A DNA stretch of 64,000 nucleotides from Ulva prolifera (GCA_023078555.1 CM041201.1:3417713-3481712), one strand, 5' to 3'. Positions 25,401 through 36,869 are shown, counted from the first letter of the stretch. A program made the numbers and translations. Notes: generated from the letters alone by a model not told the origin.

Positions 25401-27347
25401 GGCGCACCACTGGTACACGGAGACGGGCGGAGGCAGCAGCTGCGCGCCCCAGCCCAGCTGGCCCTTCATCATGTCTGTGTAGAATGTGTTGTCCAGCGTG
25501 TTGACGGATATGGTCCACGCGCCGTCAAACCCAGAGCCTTCCGGGCTGCATGCATGTGCGACGTTGAGATTTTGATTCCTCTCAGGTGCTTGAACATGAC
25601 CTGGAGGGGCAGGCCTGGCGCACGAATGCCACAAGCTGCTCTGGCTGCTCATATGCATGTGCAACGCAATGCTGTGGCTACAGGGAGCACACCTGGCTAG
25701 TCCAAGGCTGTGCGCGCCGAGAATCGCCACTGTCTCGTTCTCGGTGAAGTTGAAAGTCTCCTGGAAGTACTCCATCGTCGGGGCAAAACCTGCACATGCA
25801 TGGGCTGCCCTGTTGCAGCAATGTGCATGATTCTGCACGTGTGCCAGTGGTCTCGGGCGTCAGCAGCTGCAAGGGACCGACAGCATCAGATCCGTGAGTT
25901 GCAAATGCTGTGCAGTACTCTGTTCCCATCTCTTTGCAAAGAGAAACAGAGAGCTCGGCCAGACGTGCGTTAAACACTGTCTGGGCTGTGTGTACTCATG
26001 ATAGCTGCATGCAGGTCAGCGCCCCTCAAGCATGGCATCAACGTCAGCTCCCAAAAGGGCCGCGCAGAAGCAATTGGTTCCCCACCCGTGCTCGAGGCGG
26101 CAGAGCACATCGGCGCTCCCGGCCCCGCCGTGCGCCGACTCGCCGCATGCATGCATGGTGCCCCAGCCACCTGTATCGCTCCGCCGGCCTCGACACGAAG
26201 CCCCCGGCCCATCCCTGACACACCACACACTGCGGCACTGGCATGTCGCCATACTGCAATGCGCAGAAAGCCCGCCGAGGCGTTCAATCATGTGGAATCG
26301 ATTGTGTGCATCCGGGACCGAGCATGAATTGTCAAACCCGAACAGTGCTGCCAATGCTTTGAACAATGCATCCTTCAGCACATAATTTATGTGCGCTTGC
26401 TGGGACCAGTGGATTGATTGTTACACAGACGTGCCGATTAATTAATATTTTACATGACATGGCGCTTCAGAGGAGAAGAATATATAGCTAGCTATAGCTA
26501 TAGGTACGCATGTAACACGAGCAAAGACGGTGAGGAAGAAAGCAGCATACCTGCACTTGCAGATGGGAACATGGCTTCAGGACTCTGCGCTGTGAAGCCA
26601 CTGCACGAGGGGGCATCGTCCCTCCCGAAGAAGAGTGGGACATGCGCCAGGTCCGGTCCATTGTACGACGTCTCCTCAACTGCCATACTACCAGCTGCTG
26701 CCCAGCAATCTGCCTTCCCAAGAGCATACTTGTCGCATATTGGCTGAAGCACCTCTATCATCTCTTGCAGGCCCGGGTTATTGCGCTGGTCTTGTGTGTC
26801 GATGCACCCGTCACACCTGGCGCTGGCACAGTCATGGAAGGCCAGCCGCACGAGTGATCGAAGCATGGGCGGACCTGCAACAGCATGCCGTGATGCAGCG
26901 GAACTGGTTCTACGCAGGCTCCGGCTGCTTGCTGTCGCTTGCGCCCTCCCTTGGCCAGGCCTGGCGAGGGAGCGTGGCGCTATAGTACTGCTGATTCAAC
27001 GCATGCCAACACGGCGAGGCCCTAGCGGCAGACAAGCACGAAGACGAGTTCATGCATTCCCTTGATACAAAGCGAGTGATGCAAGGCCGAGTATCAGATT
27101 GTATATGGGAGTGTGCGACTTGGTGAGCATGCCACGGCGAAGTCGCACCACCGCCGGATGTTCCTGGCCCGCCCTGATTGTTCACGAACGCTACGGTCAA
27201 GTCATCTCGAAATTGAAGCAGCTGATCTTCATTAAGCGCTCCCTGTGCTGCTGAACCGCGGAGGGCAGAAAGTGCGAACAGCGCAAGTGCCAACATCCGC
27301 CTCGCAAGTATACAGGACACCGGCAAGCACTTGTGCAGAGTAGCCAT
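22479..27347 (-). CDS. Secreted heme peroxidase with PAEG-repeat tail (five exons)
   Basis: The exons are 27347-27149, 26874-26551, 25789-25693, 25545-25408 and 23202-22479, giving 493 residues. Donors GTGCGA, GTATGC, GTGTGC and GTGCGC and CAG acceptors keep the frame. A signal peptide (LALALFALSALRGSAA) precedes the plant/fungal peroxidase domain. Distal Arg76 and His80 lie in VRLAFHDCA, and proximal His201 in AILGAHSLGLA. A later LNSDMCLLLD block with Asp266 and a C-terminal FMTDFVAVWVKM block complete the fold. Residues 406-439 are GPAEGP-type repeats, then an acidic stretch. The end, GGAAAGLVVALLGVIM, resembles a GPI-anchor signal. Such enzymes oxidise phenolic or other donors with hydrogen peroxide outside the cell. 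Starts at 27296 or 27368 are alternatives. The fourth intron is 2.2 kb and full of repeat insertions. Confidence 0.88.
24169..24215 (+). repeat. TTTAC-tail family fragment in peroxidase intron 4
   Basis: The sequence CAATGTCCAATAGGATATCG and the following AACTCAGATGTACTT align with the middle of the TTTAC-tailed repeat at 59650-59737. The tail itself has decayed. Confidence 0.6.
24291..24353. repeat. Near-perfect foldback (MITE-like hairpin)
   Basis: The left arm AGGACAGAGGCGCC...GTAGCACCGCCAG is mirrored by CTGGCGGTGCTAC...GGCGCCTCTGTCCT. There is one short bulge, and the two arms abut at AGCT. It would form a stem of about 27 base pairs in DNA or intron RNA. It lies inside the minus-strand peroxidase intron. 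Confidence 0.85.
24511..24553. repeat. 43-base foldback hairpin, family copy 1
   Basis: Perfect 14-base arms (GTGACAGTCCAGTG / CACTGGACTGTCAC) flank a 15-base loop GTAGAGCGGTCTTAT. Related hairpins lie at 31061-31103, 46494-46539 and 56451-56493. Confidence 0.85.
24693..24787 (-). repeat. Inverted LINE 3'-end fragment nested in the copy at 24440-25012
   Basis: On the minus strand this reads GTGTCGCGTGCG...GTTTGCTTC...TTTCGCGGTGCTGCCCGCC and ends CCTTTGTCCTTGTAAC. That nearly matches the end of the insertion at 50250-50344, in the opposite orientation. Confidence 0.75.
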
Positions 27348-28180
27348 TGACGATGATACGGGCACCATACTCGTGCTTGCGTGTGTTTCAATGCCGTGGA
27401 CCTCACGCTGTGGGCTTCCCACGCTCAGCACTGCAGTCGAAGTCGTTGAGCATGCGCAGCCGAGGCCTGCTTGCGTGAAATAGCCCCAATCGCAGATCAC
27501 TGTTGATCAAAGGAGCTTTCTAGATTCTCCCACTGCCCTGCAAGACAGGAATGTCGTAGATTCGCTGACACGCTATGCTACGTTTGCGCAAGCTTGTATG
27601 TTCATCATTTGCCCCGCCGCGCGTTCAAGCAAGGCTGTTCGAGCTCATGGATGGCCGCCGAACATGGCGAAGACGGCAGACGGCCTACCTCGGTGGAGCG
27701 GGGATGAATGAAGTTTCGCGTAAATTCATATGCCGCGCGTACAGGCGTCTCGCTCGACCGGTCAGCGTAGCTGTTCACGTCCACGTTAAAGCACGTTCAA
27801 TCAGAGCACGCTGATTCGGAAAAGGATCTTTCCTGTGTTTGTTTGCACCCGCATACTATTCTGTAAGTTGAACCAGAGCACGCATATATACAAGCCTGCA
27901 TGCATGCGTCAGTAGACAGCTCAGCGATCTTCGGTGAACGCCAAAAGCAGCCAATTGCAAGCAGCCCTCAGCATCTGCAGTGGACGCCAGCCTTACTGCG
28001 ATAGTGCAGAATATTAATGTTGACAGACAGGTCGGGCCTTGCCCAGTATTGTATTACCGTGCCTGGTACTGTATATATGATATCAGGCTAAAGAAACGCC
28101 AAGAATTCTTCAGACACTGTTGTATAAGACCACGAGATAACAACCGTCGGCGGCCTGGCGTCCTCCGATCTCAACCAATG
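27348..28180. other. Upstream region of the peroxidase gene
   Basis: This should contain the peroxidase promoter (minus strand). No clear TATA box or gene was found. A TGCATGCATGCG stretch and a TATATACA sequence lie near 27886-27907. Confidence 0.4.
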
Positions 28181-28189
28181 GCGCCCAGG

Positions 28190-29665
28190 CACCCTCCTCC
28201 GGATCCCCCCGAACACATTCCACCGTCCTCACAGCCTACGCTGACGCCACAGGAGTGCCCAGCGCGCGGGCCCCTTTGCTGCCCAGGCGACGCCCTACGC
28301 AACGCCAAAGCTGCAGGTGAGAAAACTCCATGGCTACAGGTGACACGGGGCCTCCGCACCCACTCCGATCGGGCTCCATCCAGCTACACTAGGAGCCGCA
28401 GGAGCCGCGGCAGTTGGCCCTGGCACAGGCCGCGCTGTCCGACGCTGTCCCCCGCTCGCGCGGCGCTCCACGGGGCAGACCTGCTCAGCAGGGCGGCATT
28501 CTTGCGCTCTGTCCAGGTGTGCCGGTAATGGGTGACGTGTGCATCACTCACGCGTGCTGGCCGCCTGAAACGGCAGTGCCGCGGCGCTCCACGTACGAGG
28601 GCGCCTCGGCAGAGGCCGCTGACGGACGCAAACTTGGCACACATGGCCGTGCCGCAGCGCGGGTGCCTTCACCCTGGATCCGCTGTCGCATGAGACACAC
28701 GGACGTGTAGGCCCGGCCGGCTTCAAATTTGCGACCCTCAACCGGCTTGCTGATGTGGCGGCATGGTCTGGCGCAGCCTCAAGTCGCCTGTTTCTCAAGG
28801 AGAACGTGCGCACGATTGTGATCTTACCACGACGATCTGCAGCCGTGCTGCCGCTTGCCAGATCTGCGCTGTAGCTCCGCTGATCGCACGTCACAGCGCT
28901 AGCGGGAAATGCAGATTTGGTGCGACTGACAGTCCCTTTCGACGATCTATCGCAGTGCACTGGCCATCTGGCCTGAGCGGCTGGCCGCTCCAGGGCTGCT
29001 CCAGGCCTCGGGACGCCAGCCCGGTCGGCGCGATCGCATCGATGTATCGAATCATATGGCTCCTCGATGACAACGGCCGGGTGGCTGTCCGCCTCGGCTC
29101 GGCACCAAAAGTGAAGGGTGGCTGTACAGCCTGCCAGTGGGGTATACCTATAGTTGTGGTGCTGCTATCGTGTGAACGGAGCGGTTTTGCACACGCTTCG
29201 GGGGAGACAGCCTTTGCGTTGGTGCGTCGGTGGTACCGCGGGTGCGGGGAGGGCGGGGGCTGGGGGCTGGTGGCTTGGGGGCTGGGGGGCTCCCTGCGGT
29301 CTAGTGGTACTAGTACTACTACACGTGGCCAAGCCGGGCTGCCTCGAGTTCGGCCGCCTCGGGCGCGGCTGCGACGCGGACCCACGCGTGTGGATGGGGT
29401 GGGATGTGCATGTTTCTGGGTGAGCGGGCGTGTTGGGCTTTCGCGGGGGCATGTTTCATTGTTGAGGGTCTCCGCGAGTCAGGGTGCGAGCGCGCGTGGA
29501 ACGTTTTGCAATTGGGTGCTGCCCGTGGAGTGCGTTGTGGGCAGCGGGGCTGGTGTGTCGCACTGTGTGGAGTGCCGGTGGGTGCTTGCGCGTGCAAGTT
29601 TGCGTGTGTGTGCGATTCCACTTGGATCCTGTGGTGCTACCTGCTTATCCGGCAATATCCTCGTA
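28190..29665 (+). mobile_element. Decayed LINE 3' portion
   Basis: A degraded version of the LINE C-terminal domain (GGILALCPGVPVMGDVCITH in one frame, about 28490-28550) matches RGDILAFFPGAPVIGDVCVTH at 48.9-49.8 kb. It has many frameshifts. A G/T-rich 3'-UTR-like stretch follows and ends near 29665 in TGGTGCTACCTGC...CCTCGTACGTAGCAC, a worn form of the family end. Confidence 0.6.
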
Positions 29666-29749
29666 CGTAGCACAGCTACAAATAGAACTTCTTGAATTCA
29701 AAGCCCCACACGCGCGCGTCAACACGTGAGCCCCCACGGGGCTCAGTAC

Positions 29750-30230
29750 GCTAGTGTTGGGCCGTGAGATCCAATCACATAGAGCAACTTCGAACACTTA
29801 AGGTCATAAACATGGCTCGTGTCTGGACTGCAGCCCTGACAATGCTGGAAGTCGATCCAACACGGCACTGCACCCCCAGGCACCCAGGCACCCGTTTCCA
29901 TGGACTGCAGCACCCGCCTCAGCAGGCCTGGGCGACGCCGAGCATCATCAACAACCAGCGACCGCAATGCGGCTGCGCAAGTCAAGCTTTGGCCTGTGCA
30001 GCCACGGCCCAGGGGGCAGCCGCGCCGCCATTGGGTGGGCCGCCATAGGCCAGCGCAACTCGTGCAGCGGCGTGAGCTCTCCGTCTGAGAGGCACAGGGG
30101 GGCCGCGCAGAGCAATTACCTTGTCCAGCAGCGTCCGGAGGGGCGTGCAAAGTGCATGCTGCGGCGCTGCAGGGCTAGAGCCTGGTGGGAAGAGCAGTCA
30201 GGAGACGTCCAAGATCAGCAGCATGGCGGC
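29750..30230. other. No recognisable gene
   Basis: Both strands hold only short overlapping frames without domains. The C-terminal LINE remnant at 30230-30420 begins directly after it. Confidence 0.35.
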
Positions 30231-30420
30231 CTTCGCCCTGGTCCCACACTTGCTTGAGACAGATGGACAGCTGTCCTAGGTCGGCTGGGCTGCATGCATT
30301 TCAGGTCCTCCACCGGCTTGCTGATGTGGCGGCAGCGCCCAACGCAGCCTCAACCTGACTCTTCCTCAGGCACGCAACGCTCGCCACGTCCGCGCTGCTT
30401 CCCCCTTTCGGGCATGCTGT
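30230..30420 (+). mobile_element. LINE C-terminal domain remnant
   Basis: The stretch CACCGGCTTGCTGATGTGGC aligns with the NRLADVAA segment of the LINE domain at 49.5 kb, with similar flanking bases. It is a short, broken relic. Confidence 0.45.
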
Positions 30421-31060
30421 CCGGGCGAGGTAATACTGAACATTCTTGTGGGCCTGCCGCGTCCACATGATCATGCGGCCCCCGATGACATCAGCCTGCA
30501 CCGCCTGGCCTGCGCGGCAGGCTGACATCATATTCTCTCTGCCCGCCTGGCACATTCCGTTGCCGGCCGCGACGGGATCTCAGGGTGTAACAAACTAGGT
30601 GTTTGTTAGAGGTGCGAGTACCTCTCGCTGCACAGGTGAGTGCTTTGACTAGCTTTGACCTCGTTTCGACGCCGCGGTCCGGGAATTCATGACACAGGGT
30701 CCGCAGGGGCCGCGGTGCTGCTATGCTTGATTGGACAGGGCACCCACCTTGAGCAGGGCCAGAGACTGGCACGTGTTCGGACGCCGGCGCGCCACCGCAC
30801 TCGGCATGCCCGCTGAGGGGCGCCCGTCGGCATGCGGCATGCCGCATGCGGTACCGGTGCACCATGGCGCGCGAGTGCAATGCCATGCAGCGACTACTTC
30901 TGCGTGCAGGCGTGAGCTTTTGGGGATAACACTGCGCATAGAACATGTTTGCGCGCGTCGGGAGCTGGGTGGAGATCTCGCCTTCCGCCCGTGCAGCGAG
31001 ATGGGTTGAAGGTGCGCCCATATGCTGGGGTGATGGTGCATGCGTCCATGTGGCGTGGTT

Positions 31061-31103
31061 GTGGCAAGCCAGTGGTATAGCGGCCATATCACTGGATTGC
31101 TAC
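31061..31103. repeat. 43-base foldback hairpin, family copy 2
   Basis: The arms GTGGCAAGCCAGTG and CACTGGATTGCTAC pair with two mismatches around the loop GTATAGCGGCCATAT. The same loop occurs in the 46.5-kb copy. Confidence 0.8.
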
Positions 31104-31320
31104 GGTGCACCACGTGGTGGATGGTTGGCGTTGGTGCACGGGCGCGTGCAGAAGGTAAACATGCGGGCCGCCTGGGAAGCGCCGGGCTCCAGCTGTGAGG
31201 CACGGTGCGTGTACAGGTGTTCTGCAAGGATCAAGGCGAGGAGGCAGGCCTGCCTCCCTAGGTAGCATAGGGGTGCACTGGGAATTGTAAACATTCTCCA
31301 CAACGGCAACGAAGAAGAGG

Positions 31321-31362
31321 CAGGCAGTACTAGTACTAGCATGCTAGTACTAGTACTGCCTG
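31321..31362. repeat. Perfect 42-base palindrome
   Basis: The half-site CAGGCAGTACTAGTACTAGCA is followed directly by its exact complement. It lies about 60 bases after a shorter palindrome, GGAGGCAGGCCTGCCTCC. Confidence 0.95.
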
Positions 31363-31589
31363 CAGTGTAGTGCTCCTGCAGGAGCAGCATTCAGCACATG
31401 ACCACGAAAAACAATATCTCACAATGAAGCCGTTGGGGGGGGCGAGGCGTGGCACCGCAGCTTGTGGTTCTGGGGGTGGCCGAGGGATCTTGCAATGCTC
31501 CGGGTTGGCGCTTGCCCGGAGCTGTGTCTGCGTTGGGTCGCTTCAGCTGTATTGCGTCGCGTTGCTACCGACGCATGCGTTTGTGACAT

Positions 31590-32116
31590 GGGCGTTTTGA
31601 TGCGTGATCACGGCGGGCGGACGAGTAGATTGGTTGAGGAAAGCTTGAGAGTTACGCAACAGAGCCGCTTGTTACCAAGACTTGTGGATGCTCGTAGTCG
31701 TCTTGTGCCCAGCCCACGTCGACGGCTGCGGCGGGCGCTGTCAACAACTTCGATCTGGCCTTCACGTCGTTCAGCACCTCAGATTATTATAATCGGAGCG
31801 ATGTAGGCGCTTCTAGCGTGACTGGCGGGTGATGGACATAGTTCGCTTGAGTGGGTTGAATGTTGCTTGACTTGTCTCTGCGCCAGGATATTTTCGTGTA
31901 CAGGGGGCAACGAGGCTTCGTGCTATTCCCTACTCACTATTGTTACATACTGGTGGGCTCGTTCAGGCGACATGTGGCTCGACACGGCGTAGTCTGCCTG
32001 TGGCAAGCTGCGAGCTCAGTCAGAAGATCAGCAGCGCCAACTACGATCCCATCGTGCTGTAGTGCACATGCCATACAATTTGTTATTCGTGTATAGCTTG
32101 TTGTTGGAGCTTCAAA
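31590..32116 (+). promoter_or_regulatory. Conserved upstream block of array unit 1
   Basis: It begins with a fossil LINE 3'-end-like stretch and GATCACGGCGGGCGGACGAG, which matches the block before unit 3 (42536-42575). It then carries the GTCGACGGC...GTCAACAA segment and GCTGCGAGCTCAG at 32007. The order of blocks is the same as upstream of units 2, 3, 4 and 6. Confidence 0.6.
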
Positions 32117-32127
32117 CACATATATAG
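32117..32127 (+). promoter_or_regulatory. TATA box of array unit 1
   Basis: CACATATATAG lies 140 bases before the ATG. The same word, at a similar distance, precedes units 2, 3, 5 and 6. Confidence 0.7.
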
Positions 32128-32256
32128 TCTCGTTTGGTGGTCTGCCCGATTAAACTGTGGTATCTCCTTGTGTGCATCGCCACTTGCAACCTGCCTGTCC
32201 ACAAGCCAAGCTCCCCCTGCTTCTGTATGCGCTCCAGCAGTACACATCGCGACATC

Positions 32257-32858
32257 ATGCGTGCTCCTGTTGCACCATTGGTGTGTGCATGCTACTTGTT
32301 CGCCCAGTGTGCAGTCACTGTGTGTGGCATGGATTGTTTCAATCCTGCAGACCCCATCGGAAACCGCCTCTACTACTGCACCATGCGCCTCTCTTCCACC
32401 GCAGACATCGCAGGCCATACTGTGGCCGCGGAGATCTTCAATCCATCGCAGGATCCCTATGAACTTGACGCTTATCTCGTTGACCAGCCTTTCCTTGGGA
32501 ATGACAGAGAGGTGTTCTTTCAGTTTGACGCAGCCGGCACTGAAACCTCCCCAGCGTGCCTGCACCTGGAGAAGGTCGAGCTCAGCATCAAAACGCCACA
32601 TATGTACGAGGAGATCGACAGAATCGTCCTGCGCTCCTTCAAAGGCGGAGATCCGGCCACACAGCGACTGCTGGGCGAACACATCGGTGCAACATCCAGC
32701 TTGCAACGTTCTTGTATGACTACGTAAACGGTCAGCCGGCTGGAGTACTGGACTACTACATTGGCTACGAGAGCGCGAGCGTGTTTGTTGATATCTCATG
32801 TGAAGGCCCGCAAACAACGGAGCAGTTTGCATTTGAGGTTGAACACGTGCACCCCTGA
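32257..32858 (+). pseudogene. Array unit 1: small secreted protein, subfamily A, frameshifted
   Basis: The frame opens with a signal peptide (MRAPVAPLVCACYLFAQCAV) and the mature start CFNPADPIGN. It continues through YYCTMRLS, SPACLHLEKVELSIKTP and IVLRSFKGGDPATQ to GEHIGA. A one-base indel near 32680-32700 then moves the conserved C-terminus (FLYDYVNG...ISCEGPQTTEQFAFEVEH) into another frame. Unshifted translation stops at 32727. Subfamily A has four conserved mature cysteines, and unit 5 is its closest relative here. I do not recognise the family; extracellular location follows from the signal peptide. The single indel could be a real mutation or an assembly error. Confidence 0.75.
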
Positions 32859-33440
32859 TGGCAGCACTCAGCACCTGAGTGGATGAGTGAGATGCACCTC
32901 GCACAGCGTTTGCTGTCCTAGTCGCCACTGTGCTTTAGAATTGCTCATGGTATATTAGTAGAGGGCGGTCACATATGCTTAGATTGAGACACGTGGTCTC
33001 CGTTCGCGCGATGTAGGTTGGCAGGCGGCCCGTTCAAAAGTGTTGGATTGTGAGTATAGACTGGTAGGATCGCGATGAGTGACATTCCGTGGACAGAGCA
33101 GCAGCAGCCTGATCAGCATGTACGGCTGACATGAGCGCAGTGTGTTCGAGAATGTTCCTGGGCAAGACATCAGCAGATACATGTGCAGATACATCAGCCA
33201 GCATGTAATTTGTAGCGCTCGACACGTTGACGCGGTGCTGCTCATTGCTGACAGCCCGTTCCCTGCTGCAGCCATATCTCTTTGTGGCTGGTTTTCCATG
33301 CTTTCTAGTGTGGTACGTTTCGCATCTATAGTCTGGTTGAACATGACCTATGGTATACGGTGGCCACAGGGAGCAGCCTTGCACTCAGCCCAGCTCTGGG
33401 ATAGGCATCCGTGTGTGTCAAGGGCACAGCCGGAGCGGTA
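32859..33440 (+). other. 3' flank of array unit 1
   Basis: It aligns with the 3' flanks of units 2, 3, 6 and 7. The conserved core is CATCAGCCAGCATGTAATTTGTAG at about 33190-33215, roughly 340 bases after the stop. It contains TGTAA, the usual chlorophyte polyadenylation signal. Confidence 0.55.
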
Positions 33441-34140
33441 GATTGCACCGCAGGAAGCTCACGCGCCAAAATGACATGCAATAGTGCACACACAAGCCAC
33501 CACCGCCACCCCACGCAGAACAACCTTCAGGCACAGCGGCCCGTCAATCCCACCCATGCCATATCGCCACCAGCATCACCGAAGTCCCAGCCGGCACACG
33601 TACACCCATTCCACACCACAGCGCGCTCCCAGAGACGCCTCCGCACGCGCGGCCTGGGGCCAGACACCGGCACACAGCCCCCCCCCCCCCCCCCCCCCCC
33701 CCCCCGCCGCGGCCTCCGACTGGCACAGAACATGCAGAGGGCTGCTCCGCACCCACACTGCGGCACGCGTCACAATCAAACCTCATCGGTGTACATCTGC
33801 TGAGCCGCCCCCACCGCGGAGCCACAGAGCCATGACGCCATGGCTCTAGAGATGCCACAGATCTGTGGCGACACGGACCGCGCGTCCCGGCGACGGACTC
33901 GTCGGATGAGGCGGGCTCACAAAAGGCCGGCCGTGCGCCAGGCAGCGGTGCAGGCCCGGGCGTCGGCCCGTCGCATGCGAAGCTGGGCGCATGGATGATA
34001 TCATTCATGCATATGCTATCAGTCATGACTGGCAGGCCCTGCAGGCACCACCAGAGCATCCTCGCCTTGGGGAGCTTTCATGATTTGAAGCACCCTGAAC
34101 CATGCGGCCGGTGGACTGCGGTCATCGCCCCAGGCCTGTG
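33441..34140. other. Repeat-rich stretch without genes, including a 28-base C run
   Basis: An uninterrupted run of 28 C occupies 33678-33705. The surrounding frames are short and overlap. No domain was recognised. Confidence 0.5.
33678..33705. repeat. 28-base homopolymer of C
   Basis: This is an uninterrupted poly-C (poly-G on the minus strand). Comparable G runs lie at 58753-58777 and 59079-59102. Exact lengths of such runs are unreliable in assemblies. Confidence 0.9.
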
Positions 34141-34214
34141 GCGTGGGCCGCAGCGGGTGGCTAGCCACCCGCTGACCCGGGCCAGCATGTCTAGCCACCC
34201 GCTGCGGCCCACGC
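34141..34214. repeat. Perfect 24-base inverted repeat
   Basis: The arm at 34141-34164 (GCGTGGGCCGCAGCGG...) is the exact complement of 34191-34214, with a 26-base loop that holds a partial third copy. A second palindrome, GGGCGAATATTCGCCC, lies at 34260-34275. Confidence 0.93.
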
Positions 34215-34275
34215 TGCACTGCATGACCTGGATCACCTGCAGACACGACGTGAATATTCAGGGCGAATATTCGCC

Positions 34276-35120
34276 CACGCGTGCGCATGCATGCGCGTGT
34301 CTTGGCAGAAGCCCAACAGGGATGGGAACCTCACATGCATTGCACGCATGTACCTCAGCACATCTCCACATGCTAGGTGTGCCTATGCCCCTGTACTCTG
34401 TCGTCGTTCAGTCGCAGTGCCCAGGCCGATCGTGCAAAGCACAGCGCCTGCATGCTCCGGATGCAGCATGCAATTCGTTATGCTACAGGCGCGGACAATG
34501 AAGTTGCCGTTCGACCGCCACGGCCAATGTTCCACCATGGAAACCAGGAGATGAACAAGTCAACGGGCTGTGTATGTAGGGCGTGCCATTGCGGCCGCAG
34601 CTTCCGCTGCACGAGCAGCGCGGCACGAGTGATCAGCGTCTAGATAGCGCGCTGCTTATGAACCGTGCAGCACGGAGGCGTGAGCGTCGTGCGTACTTGA
34701 TACGGGAGCTACGGACGCTCCAGCGGCTGTCCAGAGCGGGCGACAGTCCTGACACTAGAACAGATGTACATATGGCTCGTACGAGCTAGCCCGTTGTGAG
34801 ACAGGCGGGATGTTGAAGCGCCGCAGGCACCGCACAGCAGAACAGCGCAATATGCCGTGACATCACTAGCCCTGAGGCGTAAGAGTACCCTGAGTCGGGC
34901 CCCGGCGCACTGCAACCTACACTGCACTGCAGCCTTGAATATTAGTGCTCACTCCGCACTGAGGAGCTTGGGCGCACTGGCACAGCCTCCTCACAACATG
35001 CACATGGCAAACATGCGACTCGGAGCACCAGCGGGCCCGGAAGTGTGAGCCGTGGCACTCTGCAACGGCGCCGCAGTAGAAACAGCTGATCGGCGCAAGC
35101 ACGGGATGTACAGAGACGGT
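34276..35120. other. No recognisable gene
   Basis: Only short overlapping frames without domains are present. No clear repeat was identified apart from common GCATGCATG words. Confidence 0.4.
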
Positions 35121-35129
35121 TGCCACGCG

Positions 35130-35965
35130 GCGTGTGGGCGTTCGCCCTGGTCCCAGTAGCAGTGTTGCATGAGGCATGTGGTCGCGTTGGCCGGGCTGCG
35201 TTATGGCGTTTGCGTAAACGTTTGCGTACCTCAACAGGCTTGCGGCTGTGGCCGCAGGGACGGCCGCTGTCTCCAGACGGCTGTTCCCCGAGAACGCGAT
35301 GCATGCCCTGTCCATGACGCACTGCCATGTGGCCGCATGCCAAGCCTGTGCCGGTGCCGCGCTTATGGCACACCACAAGGAGCAGGGCAGTTTCAAACAA
35401 GTTGGGCGGTTGTCACATGTACAGTCCCACCGGACAATCTCTTGCCGCTCACACTCCATCTGACCCGAGCGGCAGGCTGCCAAACACATTCTTCAAGACC
35501 AAGTTGGTCCCGCAGGCATCGTCTCTCTTTGGCCTTTGCCATCGCAGTGTGCTGCATTGCCCAGCGCGCTGTGTGCTGTGTGCTGTGTGCTGTGTGCTGT
35601 GTGCTGTGTGGCTGCGCCTCACGATCGTCCGGCACATGTACAGCCCTGACGCGGCCTGTTGAACACGTTGCACGGGGAGAGCTGCAAGGCGGGTCTGCTA
35701 TACAGCTGAGGTATGTGGGAGGGGTGGGGGGTGTCTGGGGGGTGCCGCCGCGAGCAGGCAGGCGGCCCTGCTTGGCGGTCTCCTGTTCGGCCGCCTCGGG
35801 CAGGGGGTGGTGCCACTTGGGTGTCTTTGTTTGGGGAGGGGGGTGAGCAGGCCACACACATGGGTTTGCACATGTGGGCTGGTGAGTGTGTTGGGGCCTT
35901 GGTGCTTGTGTGCGTCAGTGTGGGCACACTGGGTCCTGCTTGGGCAGGCCTTTGTAATTTGCATT
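35130..35965 (+). mobile_element. Decayed LINE C-terminal domain and 3' UTR
   Basis: The stretch from 35130 aligns with the FTLVPLTHETYGRVGPAAFAFLN...GLTVPSDDLSPL region of the LINE domain at 49.5 kb (for example CCTGGTCCC and AACAGGCTTGCGGCTGTGGC), with many indels. A G/T-rich 3' UTR follows and ends near GGGCAGGCCTTTGTAA. Confidence 0.6.
35568..35613 (+). repeat. Seven-base microsatellite (GCTGTGT)n
   Basis: About six tandem copies of GCTGTGT lie inside the decayed LINE segment. Confidence 0.85.
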
Positions 35966-36740
35966 TCTGTGGGGGGGTACCTGGTCTGCAGAGGATGCTG
36001 GCTTTCGCTTGGCTGTGTTGTGCTGAGTCGATGAGACCGTGTTCCTGAGCTGTTCACTGTTCCTGGGGTGCTAGCTGCGATGTTGACCATGCAGTATTAG
36101 TCGCTCCGTGTGCATTTGCAACACATAGATTGACAATTACACATATGCATGTACCCTTCCACACTTGCATGCATATATGCACCCGACCCACCCTGCGGCT
36201 CCGTCCTGGAAACAGCTACCACACGCTCGCCCCGGGCAGCCAGACAATGGCAATGGCATGCATCACTGCCACCGCTGGACACAACGCGTGCTTCAGGCTT
36301 CCGCCCAACGGACCCCCGGGTGGGCCACCCAGCTGCTAGTCTGCGCGCCCCAGACCGTGCACAGACCCGCCAGAAGGCAGAGCCGCCCCTGCGTGGCACG
36401 CACACACCCCCGCCCATGCTGCGCGGCCTACCTGCGCGCCCCTCCTCCGCGGGCTCCCTGCGCGTCGTTCCTGCGCGGGCGTGCTGTGCTGTGCTGCGCC
36501 CACCCAATGTACCGCGGTGGCGCCTCAGCAAAGGCGGTGCAATTCGGCGCCGAGCGAAGCAGACACCCACCACAGTGTCAACCGAGCAGAGCTGCAAAGC
36601 CGAGCAGCAGATGCAGCAGAGGGGGTGCCCGAGACGTGGCGGCCCTCCGGTCAGGCCAGGTGGCGCCAGTGAGCGGCAAGACGTCGGCGGGACCTCACCT
36701 CCCGTCAATTTGTTGCAGCTGTACATATACATGTATATGT

Positions 36741-36860
36741 GTCAAAAGGGCAAAGGTAGCGTGGCAGGCGGCATCGCGAAAGCAGCGAGCATCGCAGAAA
36801 CACGAACCAGTCCGGCGCACCCACGCCACAGCCGTGACCAGCGCACGCAACATTCATTAC
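36741..36860 (-). repeat. Inverted LINE 3'-end fragment
   Basis: The minus strand ends in GCCTTTGCCC after a CGCGATGCCGCCTGCC stretch. This is a worn version of TTTCGCGGTGCTGCCCGCC...CCTTTGTCCTTGTAAC. It interrupts the block upstream of unit 2 relative to unit 4. Confidence 0.5.
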
Positions 36861-36869
36861 AGCGGTGTA

